A stretch of DNA of 33,581 bases from Prolixibacteraceae bacterium. Lineage in GTDB: Bacteria; Bacteroidota; Bacteroidia; Bacteroidales; Prolixibacteraceae. The stretch is taken from the NCBI GenBank assembly GCA_023228025.1, contig JALOCD010000043.1:1-33581 (forward strand), given 5' to 3'. Below the pieces are notes generated by a model. That model did no database searches and was not told where the DNA came from. It saw nothing but the letters and a program-made list of their open reading frames with translations. Below are positions 24,829 to 33,014 of the stretch, in pieces (position 1 is the first letter of the stretch; every line of letters starts with the position of its first letter). The position numbers and the translations under genes were made by a program.

Positions 24829-25740
24829 ATGAGGAAATCAAGCATAATTATCATCCTGTTCCTGATCTCGTCTTGCCTGAATGGCTTTGCCGGGCAAAAG
24901 GAGAAAACATTGAAAAACCCGTTTTTTGTTTTCAAGAACTCACTGAATAAACCAGTCCTTCCGTTTACCCCTTATACAGAGCAGGCTTCGATTCTTAAAA
25001 AATATGGTTTTGATGGCATTGAACATAATGAAACATCTGGAATTTTGGAGTTAAAGGATGCTTTCGAAAAACAAGGACTGAAGATTTATGCCGATTATGT
25101 AAAAATTGACATTGATCAGAAAGAGCCTTACCTCCCGGAGTGGAAAGAAACAATCCCTAAACTGGCAGGAACGGGCATCATTCTCTGGGTGCACATCCAT
25201 TCGGCAAGTTACCAACCTTCGGATGAAGCTGCCGACATAGTGGTTGTCCCGATCTTGCAGGAACTGGCCGATTTGGGCAGGTCTTATGGTGTGCGTATTG
25301 CCATCTATCATCATGTTGGTTTTCTGGTACAAAAAGCAGAAGATTCATATCGTCTGGCACAAAAAGCAAACCGCGAAAATGTAGGATCAGTCTTTAATCT
25401 GTGTCATTTTCTGAAGACCGATTCCGAAGAAAATCTGGAGAAGGTGATTGATCTTACCCTCCCGAAGCTTTTTGCTGTTTCAATTTGCGGAGCCGATGGT
25501 GGTGACACGAAGAAAATGAACTGGGATCGCCTTATACAGCCTTTGGGGAAAGGAACTTTTGATGTATATCGATTGGTTGAAATATTGGCCGACAAAGGGT
25601 TTCAGGGGCCAATTGGCTTACAGTGTTATAATCTGAAAGGGGCTCCGGAAACTTATTTGTCTCAAAGCAGTGAAGCCTGGAAAAATTTTAAACAAAGATA
25701 TTCCAGACCCGCCAATCACTTCCGGAACAAGAATAATTGA
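24829..25740 (+). CDS. Exported sugar phosphate isomerase/epimerase-like TIM barrel (xylose isomerase/AP endonuclease 2 fold)
   Basis: A 303-residue protein with an N-terminal export signal; LFLISSC (Cys16) could be a lipobox, otherwise cleavage follows FAG. The TIM-barrel strands show YGFDGIEHNE (59-68), LWVHIHSAS (119-127), VRIAIYHHVGF (155-165), VGSVFNLCHFLK (185-196) and GPIGLQCYN near the end. The FNLCHFLK and YHH stretches are usual metal-site segments of this family. Because it is exported, sugar phosphates are unlikely substrates. In the 3-keto-glycoside pathway an exported member of this family acts on the oxidised sugar (epimerisation or beta-elimination of the aglycone), which suits its place between the Gfo/Idh/MocA and DUF1080 genes. 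The reaction here is inferred. Confidence 0.82.
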   Translation: MRKSSIIIILFLISSCLNGFAGQKEKTLKNPFFVFKNSLNKPVLPFTPYTEQASILKKYGFDGIEHNETSGILELKDAFEKQGLKIYADYVKIDIDQKEPYLPEWKETIPKLAGTGIILWVHIHSASYQPSDEAADIVVVPILQELADLGRSYGVRIAIYHHVGFLVQKAEDSYRLAQKANRENVGSVFNLCHFLKTDSEENLEKVIDLTLPKLFAVSICGADGGDTKKMNWDRLIQPLGKGTFDVYRLVEILADKGFQGPIGLQCYNLKGAPETYLSQSSEAWKNFKQRYSRPANHFRNKNN

Positions 25741-25748
25741 CGAAAAGG

Positions 25749-26579
25749 ATGAGAAATTTATTATTAGTTTTCCCGGTTTGCCTTAGCTTATTGGTACAAG
25801 GTCAAACGAAACAGGCATACCCTCAGCCTGCACCTATGATCCATGAGATGACGGAGTTTTGGAAACCGCAGCCCAGGATAGTCCAACCAGGGGAAGCAGG
25901 GGCGGGTGCCATCCTGTCCGCCCCATCGGATGCCATAGTGTTATTTGATGGTACAGGTTTATCGCTATGGGAGGGAGCCCCCGATAAGCAGGTATTAATA
26001 CAAGGTAAAGATATGTCAATGTTCAAAAGTTCCAAAGGGGGCGATGCCAAATGGGATATAAAGGATGGTACACTTGTTGTAGATAAGGATGCCGGGGACA
26101 TACAGACCAAATCGACTTTCGGTGATTTCCAACTGCATATTGAGTGGCGCATCCCGGAAGGCATCCATGGAGAAGGTGACATAAGGGGTAACAGCGGCAT
26201 TTTTTTACAAGGTATTTACGAGTTGCAGGTATTGGATTCCTATCATAATGAAACTTACGTGAACGGGCAAGCATCAAGTATTTACAAACAAACGCCTCCA
26301 TTGGTGAATGCCATGCGAAAGCCTGGGAAGTGGAACGTATTTGATATTATTTATACGGCTCCTACATTTAAAGATGATGGAACTTATCGCACCAAACCGC
26401 TTGTTACCATATTGCATAACGGGGTGCTGGTTCAAAACAATACCATCATCTTGGGGACTACCCCTTATATCGGATTGCCCCAGGTTATCCCCCATGGGAA
26501 AGGCCCAATCCGGTTACAGGCCCATGGTGATAAAAGCGAACCCATCAGTTTCCGTAATATCTGGATCAGGGAATTATAA
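25749..26579 (+). CDS. DUF1080 / 3-keto-disaccharide hydrolase-type protein
   Basis: A 276-residue exported protein. I chose the ATG at 25749, preceded by AAAAGG, because it begins directly with a signal peptide (MRNLLLVFPVCLSLLVQGQ). A TTG at 25737 overlapping the previous stop would add four residues and is less likely. The DUF1080 (concanavalin-like jelly roll) domain runs from about residue 60 (IVLFDGTGLSLWEG) through KWDIKDGTLVV, TKSTFGDFQLHIEWRIPEG, GNSGIFLQGIYELQVLDSY and PIRLQAHGDKSEPISFRNIW. Members hydrolyse 3-keto-disaccharides or hydrate the 3-keto-glycal formed in the 3-keto-glycoside route. With the two genes upstream it forms a compact periplasmic module, spaced 8 bases behind the TIM barrel and 9 bases ahead of the importer. 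Confidence 0.88.
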   Translation: MRNLLLVFPVCLSLLVQGQTKQAYPQPAPMIHEMTEFWKPQPRIVQPGEAGAGAILSAPSDAIVLFDGTGLSLWEGAPDKQVLIQGKDMSMFKSSKGGDAKWDIKDGTLVVDKDAGDIQTKSTFGDFQLHIEWRIPEGIHGEGDIRGNSGIFLQGIYELQVLDSYHNETYVNGQASSIYKQTPPLVNAMRKPGKWNVFDIIYTAPTFKDDGTYRTKPLVTILHNGVLVQNNTIILGTTPYIGLPQVIPHGKGPIRLQAHGDKSEPISFRNIWIREL

Positions 26580-26588
26580 ATAGAATAA

Positions 26589-28013
26589 ATGCAACAACCC
26601 GAAAATATAAATAATGACACATATACAGCGCGGTTGCCCCTTAAGGAAAAAATTGCCTATGGCTTGGGAGATGTAGGCAACAACTTTTTATTTAACATGG
26701 GGCAGATCTACCTGCTGAAGTTTTACACCGATACCCTGGGCTTACCGGCAGCCACGGCAGGGTTGGTTTTTTTAGTCACTAAGATATGGGATGGAGTGGC
26801 GGATGTCGCGGTAGGTACCTGGATCGACAACCGGAAAAAGATTGGGGAAAGGGGCAAGTTCAGGCCGTTCATGCTTTACGCGGTCGTACCACTTGCGCTA
26901 ATGACCGTAGTAAGTTTTACCTCCCCTGGGTTCAGTCTGAACGGCAGGACTTTCTGGGCTTTTATTACGTACATGGCCTTTGGGGCCATCTATAGTATCT
27001 TCAATATTCCTTACGGATCAATGATCCCCTCCATGACCCAGGATTCCATTGAACGCTCGGAACTGGCTTCTGCCCGGTGGGCCGCGGCCAATACAGCTTT
27101 ATTAATACTAACAGTTGCCTTCTTGCCCATAGTTACGTTGTTTGACAGTATGAAATTGGGTTATATTGTGGCCGCATCGGTATTTGCATTTTCCGGCCTT
27201 TTGCTTCAGCTTGCCTGTTATGCAAACGTTAAAGAACGGTATGTTGACAAAGAAACAGGAAAAGCTAAAGGGGCAGTCATTTCAGATTATAAATCATTGT
27301 TAAAGAATGCCCCGCTATGGGTTTTATGCATCGTAAACCTGTTTACCTTCTCGGCGTTTAACGTCAAACTTGCCGTGCAGGTATATTATTGCCAGTACAT
27401 ATTAAATGATATTTCCCTTGTTCCGTACCTGGGGTTTTTCAGCATTGGCTGTGTCTTTGTTGGAATTGCGATGGTTCCATTTTTAGTCAGGCGAATAGGC
27501 AAAAAGTCGACCTATATTTTAGGGGGTGCCATTTGGGCAGTTGCTGAAATCATGGCCTGGTTCTTTGCCAGAGATACTGTATCCTTTATTGCATTTGCAT
27601 GCCTGGCTTTTTTCGGCACCTCTTTTATCAACACGTTAAACTGGGCATTGATCTCCGATGCTGTTGAATACGGGGAATGGAAGACCGGGAACAGGGGCGA
27701 AGGTTTGGTGTATTCGGTTTTTACTTTCAGCCGTAAGCTGTCACAGGCCATTGCAGGCTTTATCCCCGGCCTTGTTTTGGCCGCTGTCGGATATGTCCCC
27801 AATGCTGTCCAGGGCCTAAGCGCGCTAAGCGGGATTAAAGGGCTCATGTTCATTTATCCGGGAGTCCTGGCAGTTGCCACGTGTATTGTCATGGCTGTTT
27901 TCTACCCGCTCTCCGACTCCAGGTACACCGGGATTGTTGCAGAACTGAATGAGCGTAAAATACTAAAAAGCAAGGGAAGCCGTATATCTGATCAGGAAGG
28001 AATTTCTGGATAA
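26589..28013 (+). CDS. GPH-family (MelB-like) sugar:cation symporter
   Basis: A 474-residue inner-membrane protein of the major facilitator superfamily with about 12 hydrophobic segments. The start LPLKEKIAYGLGDVGNN and the loop KIWDGVADVAVGTWIDNRKK (the D-x-x-x-D cation-site region) are hallmarks of glycoside-pentoside-hexuronide symporters, as are the RGKFRPFMLYAVVPL and INTLNWALISDAVEYGEWKTG stretches. It imports a mono- or oligosaccharide product from the periplasm with Na+ or H+. It starts 9 bases after the DUF1080 gene, so its cargo may be the product of the 3-keto module. UroD-like protein 2 follows after 64 bases. Confidence 0.92.
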   Translation: MQQPENINNDTYTARLPLKEKIAYGLGDVGNNFLFNMGQIYLLKFYTDTLGLPAATAGLVFLVTKIWDGVADVAVGTWIDNRKKIGERGKFRPFMLYAVVPLALMTVVSFTSPGFSLNGRTFWAFITYMAFGAIYSIFNIPYGSMIPSMTQDSIERSELASARWAAANTALLILTVAFLPIVTLFDSMKLGYIVAASVFAFSGLLLQLACYANVKERYVDKETGKAKGAVISDYKSLLKNAPLWVLCIVNLFTFSAFNVKLAVQVYYCQYILNDISLVPYLGFFSIGCVFVGIAMVPFLVRRIGKKSTYILGGAIWAVAEIMAWFFARDTVSFIAFACLAFFGTSFINTLNWALISDAVEYGEWKTGNRGEGLVYSVFTFSRKLSQAIAGFIPGLVLAAVGYVPNAVQGLSALSGIKGLMFIYPGVLAVATCIVMAVFYPLSDSRYTGIVAELNERKILKSKGSRISDQEGISG

Positions 28014-28077
28014 AAAGGTAACTGTTAATATAAGAGAGAACTAAAAATAGAAACTAAAAATAAAACCTGATACAAAA

Positions 28078-29340
28078 ATGGATTCAAGGGACCAATTTTT
28101 AAAGACGGTAAACCACCGGCAACCCGATCAGGTGGTCGTGGATTTTGGATCGACTCCTGTGACGGGAATACATGTTCAGTCTGTAGAAAACCTCAGAAAA
28201 TTTTATGGACTGGAAAATAAACCTGTGCGTGTGGTTGATCCATACCAGATGTTGGGAGAAGTGGACCAGGAACTGATAGATATCATGGGCATTGACGTGG
28301 TTGCTGCCGGGGGTAGAAAAAATTCTTTTGGCTTTTACAACCACGGGCCATTGAAGGAATATACCACCCCCTGGGGCCAGAAAGTGCTGGTCCCGGAAGG
28401 TTTTCGGACAACAACCGACGAAAAAGGCGATGTGTTGATTTATCCTGAAGGCGATATTTCTGCCGGGCCTTCCGCCCGTATGCCCCAAACCGGTTACTTT
28501 TTCGATGCCATCATCCGTCAGCAGCCCATTGACGAGGAGAAACTGGATCCCCGGGACAATCTCGAAGAATATGGCCTGGTATCGGACAACGACCTGGAAT
28601 ACTGGAAAGAAACCACCCAAAAGGCACGTGCAACCGGGAAAGCTGTGGTCGCCGGACTTGGGGGGACCGCTTTGGGCGACATTGCTAATATTCCCGGCAG
28701 AAATCTAAAAAACCCGAAAGGAATCCGTGACATCACCGAATGGTACATGAGTATCCTTATGAGACCGGATTACATCCGGGCAATCTTTGACCGTCAATCT
28801 GAAATAGCCCTTGAAAATTTTAGCCGTTTGCATAGCGTCATTGGCGACAATGTGGATGCAGTTTTCATTTGCGGAACCGATTTTGGGACACAGAATTCGA
28901 CTTTCTGCGCCACTGAACAGTTCGATGATTTATGGTTGCCTTATTACCAGAGAATCAATAATTGGATCCATGCCAATACCAACTGGAAAACCTTCAAACA
29001 CTCGTGCGGCGCTGTTGAACCGTTTATGTCGCGGTTTATTGCTGCCGGCTTCGATATCATCAATCCAGTTCAAATAAATGCCAAAGGAATGGATCCGGCA
29101 TATTTAAAAAAAACCTACGGGAAAGAGCTCGTTTTCTGGGGCGGCGGTGTCGACACACAAAAAACATTGCCCTATGCAACTCCTGAAAAAGTAAGGGAAG
29201 AAGTGCTTGGTTTGTGCGATATTTTTGCCAAAGACGGGGGGTTCGTGTTCAACACCGTTCACAACATCCAGGCCAACGTGCCGGTTGAAAACATTGTGGC
29301 CATGATTGGTTCAATCAGGGAATTCAACGGAAAGCATTAG
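28078..29340 (+). CDS. UroD/MtaA-superfamily protein 2 (methyltransferase-like), cytosolic
   Basis: A 420-residue soluble protein without signal peptide. It starts SRDQFLKTVNHRQPDQVVVD, the usual N-terminus of UroD-like proteins, and lacks the RQAGR motif of HemE. Conserved points: FKHSCGAVEPF (His308, Cys310), INPVQINAKGMDP, FWGGGVDTQKTLP and FVFNTVHNIQANVPVENIV (His395). The last motif resembles HemE's FNxGHG...PPENV, while HSCG is shared with MtaA/MtbA-type methyltransferases. It is clearly related to the protein at 31666 (shared HSCG, NPVQxNA, FWGGG, FVFNTVHNI). It follows a sugar importer, implying a cytosolic step on an imported sugar. The upstream gap has an 11-base AT-rich direct repeat (28039-28049, 28052-28062). 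No corrinoid protein is visible in the window. Confidence 0.75.
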   Translation: MDSRDQFLKTVNHRQPDQVVVDFGSTPVTGIHVQSVENLRKFYGLENKPVRVVDPYQMLGEVDQELIDIMGIDVVAAGGRKNSFGFYNHGPLKEYTTPWGQKVLVPEGFRTTTDEKGDVLIYPEGDISAGPSARMPQTGYFFDAIIRQQPIDEEKLDPRDNLEEYGLVSDNDLEYWKETTQKARATGKAVVAGLGGTALGDIANIPGRNLKNPKGIRDITEWYMSILMRPDYIRAIFDRQSEIALENFSRLHSVIGDNVDAVFICGTDFGTQNSTFCATEQFDDLWLPYYQRINNWIHANTNWKTFKHSCGAVEPFMSRFIAAGFDIINPVQINAKGMDPAYLKKTYGKELVFWGGGVDTQKTLPYATPEKVREEVLGLCDIFAKDGGFVFNTVHNIQANVPVENIVAMIGSIREFNGKH

Positions 29341-29416
29341 CCAGGGTAATTGATGGTTGATAAAGGGAATGAGCATGGTGCCTATTATGTTTACATTAAT
29401 CTAAAATACTAAAACT

Positions 29417-30529
29417 ATGAAAAAAACCATTCTTTTTTTAACAATGGCTACAATTGTTGTCCTATTTATTGGATGTAATAGTAATTCACAAAGAACAGAG
29501 GGTGAGGCAATTAAAGCCTTCAATATTGATTATAACTGGGCCCCTGGGGGTGCCCATGGTTTTGCAAAGCCCGGCTTATGGGCAGATGCAAATCCCGAGA
29601 CATTGATGAAGTGGTACGAGGATTTGGGTTGTAATGTGGTTCATTCATTTGGCGTTTCATGTAACGGCTACGCGTGGTACAAAAATGGGATTATCCCTGA
29701 ACAACCGGGGTTGAAATACGATTTTCTCACAGAAATGGTAAAAATCGGGCACAAAAAGAACATGAAGGTATTTGGTTATTTTTGCGTCGGGGCGAATAAT
29801 AAATGGGAGGAAGACTATCCTGATTTATGCTACAGGATGAATGGCCAGCAGATTCCTTTTACGGCCCGATATATAGATTACTTGTGTGCATCAATCGAAG
29901 ATGCCATAAAGAAAACCAATATGGATGGTATCATGCTGGATTGGTTTTATAATCCGGGAGGTGGGAAAGACCCTCTTCCTCCACTAAGATGGTTACCATG
30001 TGAGCAAGTAATGTACCAGGAATTAATGAATCAACCTTTCCCCGGGAAGGATGAAATTACCCCTGAGATTGAATTGGATTTTCGTCGTAAAGCTATTGAC
30101 AGGGCATGGAAGCGCATTCGGGAAATAACGAAGAAAACAAAGCCTGATTGTATCATTTGGCTAACCGCTTATGATATTAACAGTAAGGAATATTCCGGTT
30201 CAGCTATGTTAAAAGAAGTAGATTGGTTAATGAATGAAGCCGGAGATGTTGCAAGAACTGAAGTTATGCGTGGATTAGTGGGTAGTCAGACTAAACTTAT
30301 CACATGTATGGCAAACTGGAATAAACAAGACCCGGCAGAAGTTGTGCCTGCGGCAATCAAAGCGAACGTCGGGCTTTATGGCTTTACGAAACCAATTGTA
30401 GGAGCTTTAATGCCTCCTATTGATATGTATCTTTCTCAACCGGTTAGCGATTTTAGTGGAGATGGAAAGAATATTGCCATTTTAGCCCGGGCATACAAAG
30501 GATTGCCGTTTGACTATGTAAAAAAATAA
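29417..30529 (+). CDS. Lipoprotein with TIM-barrel glycoside-hydrolase-like fold, function unknown
   Basis: A 370-residue lipoprotein (signal peptide ending FIGC, Cys20). The body looks like a (beta/alpha)8 barrel: WYEDLGCNVVHSFGVSCNGY (66-85), KKNMKVFGYFCVGANN, MDGIMLDWFYNPGGG (169-183) and CIIWLTAYDINS. The strand ending in LDWFYNP with Asp175 recalls the catalytic-Asp strands of GH29-like and hypothetical-glycosyl-hydrolase (GHL6-type) barrels, and VVHSFGVSCNGYAWY recalls their N-terminal part. I cannot assign a CAZy family and see no clear second carboxylate. It is 76 bases after UroD-like 2 and 83 before rhaT, so it may release the deoxysugar that RhaT imports. It could be an inactive sugar-binding relative. 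Confidence 0.65.
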   Translation: MKKTILFLTMATIVVLFIGCNSNSQRTEGEAIKAFNIDYNWAPGGAHGFAKPGLWADANPETLMKWYEDLGCNVVHSFGVSCNGYAWYKNGIIPEQPGLKYDFLTEMVKIGHKKNMKVFGYFCVGANNKWEEDYPDLCYRMNGQQIPFTARYIDYLCASIEDAIKKTNMDGIMLDWFYNPGGGKDPLPPLRWLPCEQVMYQELMNQPFPGKDEITPEIELDFRRKAIDRAWKRIREITKKTKPDCIIWLTAYDINSKEYSGSAMLKEVDWLMNEAGDVARTEVMRGLVGSQTKLITCMANWNKQDPAEVVPAAIKANVGLYGFTKPIVGALMPPIDMYLSQPVSDFSGDGKNIAILARAYKGLPFDYVKK

Positions 30530-30612
30530 TATGCTATTTTATTACTTTGAAATAATATTCATGACTTTCCCTCCGGGTATATTTAACGGATTGAGAACCA
30601 ATTAACTAAAAA

Positions 30613-31656
30613 ATGAACTCAGTTATCTTATCAGGAATTCTGCTGATTGCACTCGGCGCATTTTCATCAGGGAGTTTTGCCATCCCATTCGGAAAAATAA
30701 AAGGTTGGAGCTGGGAAACCTATTGGATGGTATTTAGCCTTGGGGCATATATTCTTTTCCCATTGATTGCTTGCCTTATTTTTGCTCCCGGATTTATTCA
30801 GATCATAAAGTCTGCACCAACCGGTATTCTGGTGACTGTTTTTCTGCTGGGTGCACTCTATGGGGTTGGTAACCTTTCATTCGGATTAGCCTTACGCTAC
30901 CTTGGATTATCTCTGGGTTATGCGCTTTCCCTGGGATTAATGCTTGCCATCGGTACCCTGATTCCTACTGCTATAGACGGACGCCTTCAGGTGATGATGC
31001 AAGGGACAGGAGGAACATTACTGATTTGGGGCATCGCTATTTCAGGCATTGGGATCGCTCTTTCGGCCTGGTCCGGAATTTTGAAAGACAAAATCATGTC
31101 GGATACTAAAAAAAAGGAGAGCATTGGGGAATTCAACCTGATCAAAGGAGCGATGGCAGCTGTTTTGGTCGGATTTACAGGATCATCCATGTCGCTGGGA
31201 TTTGAACAGGGAAACTCACTGTCCGACATAGCAGCAAAACAAGGTGTCGATCCTTTATTTGCCATGATGCCACTTTTTGTGGTATTGTTTGCAGGAACTT
31301 TTGTCAGCACATTTGGCTGGTGTTTCTATCTGGGCACAAAAAATAATTCACTGAAAGATTACAAACATGCAGCGACCGTCAGGATCCTTACATGGAACTA
31401 TTTGTTTGGCTTGCTGGCAGGCTTGTTGTGGTTCAGTCAGTTGATTGTTTATGGCATGGGGAAAAGCAAAATGGGACCTTATACCTTCACCTCCTGGGGA
31501 ATTCTAATGGCATTGACCATCGTTTGTGCCACAGTATGGGGACTCCTCCGCAATGAATGGAAAGGGGCGCCCCTTAAAATCTACATATTGATGATCCTCT
31601 CCTTGCTCATCATTATTGCTTCTTCTTTTTTAATTGGAATCAGCGGATCAATATAA
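30613..31656 (+). CDS. rhaT: RhaT-like L-rhamnose(deoxysugar):H+ symporter
   Basis: A 347-residue inner-membrane protein with about ten hydrophobic segments, the same size as E. coli RhaT. Typical segments are LSGILLIALGAFSSGSFAIP, PFGKIKGWSWETYWMVFSLG, YGVGNLSFGLALRYLGLSLG, RILTWNYLFGLLAGLLWFSQ and KMGPYTFTSWGILMALTIVC. RhaT imports L-rhamnose or L-lyxose with a proton. In a fucosidase-rich locus the real cargo may be another 6-deoxyhexose, such as L-fucose or a modified form (inference). UroD-like protein 3 starts only 9 bases downstream, so transport and that enzyme are probably linked. Confidence 0.9.
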   Translation: MNSVILSGILLIALGAFSSGSFAIPFGKIKGWSWETYWMVFSLGAYILFPLIACLIFAPGFIQIIKSAPTGILVTVFLLGALYGVGNLSFGLALRYLGLSLGYALSLGLMLAIGTLIPTAIDGRLQVMMQGTGGTLLIWGIAISGIGIALSAWSGILKDKIMSDTKKKESIGEFNLIKGAMAAVLVGFTGSSMSLGFEQGNSLSDIAAKQGVDPLFAMMPLFVVLFAGTFVSTFGWCFYLGTKNNSLKDYKHAATVRILTWNYLFGLLAGLLWFSQLIVYGMGKSKMGPYTFTSWGILMALTIVCATVWGLLRNEWKGAPLKIYILMILSLLIIIASSFLIGISGSI

Positions 31657-31665
31657 AACAGCATT

Positions 31666-32925
31666 ATGACAACGTCACGCGAACACATTTTAGCAGCAAT
31701 CAACCACCAACAAACTGGTAAAGTCCCCGTTGATCTTGGATCCACTCCCAGTTCTGGAATTTCAGCGATAGCATACAGCAATCTGCTCAAACATCTTGGA
31801 CGAACCGACCTGCCTGTTTTGGTCTATGATGTAGTCCAGCAATTGGCCCAACCCGATCTCTCCATTCTGGATCATTTTGGAATTGATGTGCTGGATATCG
31901 GACGGACTTTCAATGATCAGGCTTCAGACTGGATCCCAACCACCCTGGCAAATGGCGCCCAAGCCTTTTATCCGAAAAGTTTTCATCCCACAAAACTGTC
32001 AGATGGGTCCTTCGTGACATACGATGACGACGGTCAGCGAATCTTATCAAGAATGCCTATCGGTGCAACATTTTTCGACCAGACCTATTTTCCCTATGTA
32101 GATGGATATCCTGATTCGTTTGAAAATCTGGATACTGAAATGGGACGGATCATGTGGGCACGCGATGTACACAGCCCATGGGATCATGCAGGCGAAGATG
32201 ATTTCTGGCAAAGACTGAGAGAGAAAACCCTGAAATTAAGACAAAATACAGACAAAGCCCTGCTGGTTGTTTGCGGATGCAACCTATTCGAATGGGGAAC
32301 CTTCCTTCGAAGAATGGACAACTTTCTGATGGATCTGATGTGTGATCCGGAAAACGTTGAAAAATTGCTCGATCAGCTCCTTATCAGGCACCTGTCCACG
32401 CTGGAAAAAGTATGCCATGCCGTAGGTGATATTGTGGATATCATCCGTTTTGGCGATGATCTTGGCATGAGTTCAGGGCCGTTCATGGATGCAGACACCT
32501 ATCGGTATCTTTTCAAACCACGGCACAAAATACTGTGCGATTATGTGAAAACACACAGTAAAATGCACACCTATATCCATTCGTGCGGCTCCATCTCACT
32601 GTTAATGCCAGATATGATTGAGGCCGGAATTGAAATTTTCAATCCTGTGCAGACCAATGCCTATATGATGCAGCCTGATTTTCTGAAAAAAGAGTTTGGA
32701 CAACAATGTACTTTCTGGGGGGGCGGCATTGAAACAGTGGGGACCCTCAATGTGGGTAATCCCGCACAAATTCGCAAACAGGTTCTCGAGAGGCTCGGGA
32801 TCTTTTCGAAAGGGGGCGGCTTTGTATTCAATACTGTTCATAACATTCTCCCTGATGTTCCTCCTGAAAATATAGTAGCGATGTTTGACGCAGTGAAAGA
32901 ATTTAACAGCAAATCAGGTAATTGA
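31666..32925 (+). CDS. UroD/MtaA-superfamily protein 3 (methyltransferase-like), cytosolic
   Basis: A 419-residue soluble protein, paralogous to the one at 28078. It shares the N-terminal SREHILAAINHQQTGKVPVD pattern, YIHSCGSISLL (His305, Cys307), FNPVQTNAYMMQPDFLKKEF, FWGGGIETVGTL and FVFNTVHNILPDVPPENIV (His392). No signal peptide; no HemE RQAGR. The histidine and cysteine in HSCG are the zinc ligands of MtaA/MtbA relatives, while the third ligand position is His, as in HemE. It is almost certainly co-translated with RhaT (9-base gap), implying a cytosolic reaction on an imported 6-deoxysugar or a by-product of it. It contains a 7-base G tract at 32717-32723, within FWGGG. The substrate is unknown. 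Confidence 0.77.
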   Translation: MTTSREHILAAINHQQTGKVPVDLGSTPSSGISAIAYSNLLKHLGRTDLPVLVYDVVQQLAQPDLSILDHFGIDVLDIGRTFNDQASDWIPTTLANGAQAFYPKSFHPTKLSDGSFVTYDDDGQRILSRMPIGATFFDQTYFPYVDGYPDSFENLDTEMGRIMWARDVHSPWDHAGEDDFWQRLREKTLKLRQNTDKALLVVCGCNLFEWGTFLRRMDNFLMDLMCDPENVEKLLDQLLIRHLSTLEKVCHAVGDIVDIIRFGDDLGMSSGPFMDADTYRYLFKPRHKILCDYVKTHSKMHTYIHSCGSISLLMPDMIEAGIEIFNPVQTNAYMMQPDFLKKEFGQQCTFWGGGIETVGTLNVGNPAQIRKQVLERLGIFSKGGGFVFNTVHNILPDVPPENIVAMFDAVKEFNSKSGN

Positions 32926-33014
32926 CTTTTACGTAAAAACCAAAATTTAAATATAAGAGTCATATTTTACTTTTATTTTTAAAACTCAAAATCAAATTAA
33001 TTAATCATCTCATC

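Noticed and set aside
25737..26579. TTG start at 25737 for the DUF1080 gene
   Set aside because: The ATG at 25749 has a purine-rich stretch before it and starts a clean signal peptide; the TTG adds four polar residues in front of it.
22210..32925. The three UroD-like genes as true heme-synthesis hemE genes
   Set aside because: No RQAGR motif, an added H-x-C-G motif, three divergent copies, and location beside sugar importers. None of this fits HemE.
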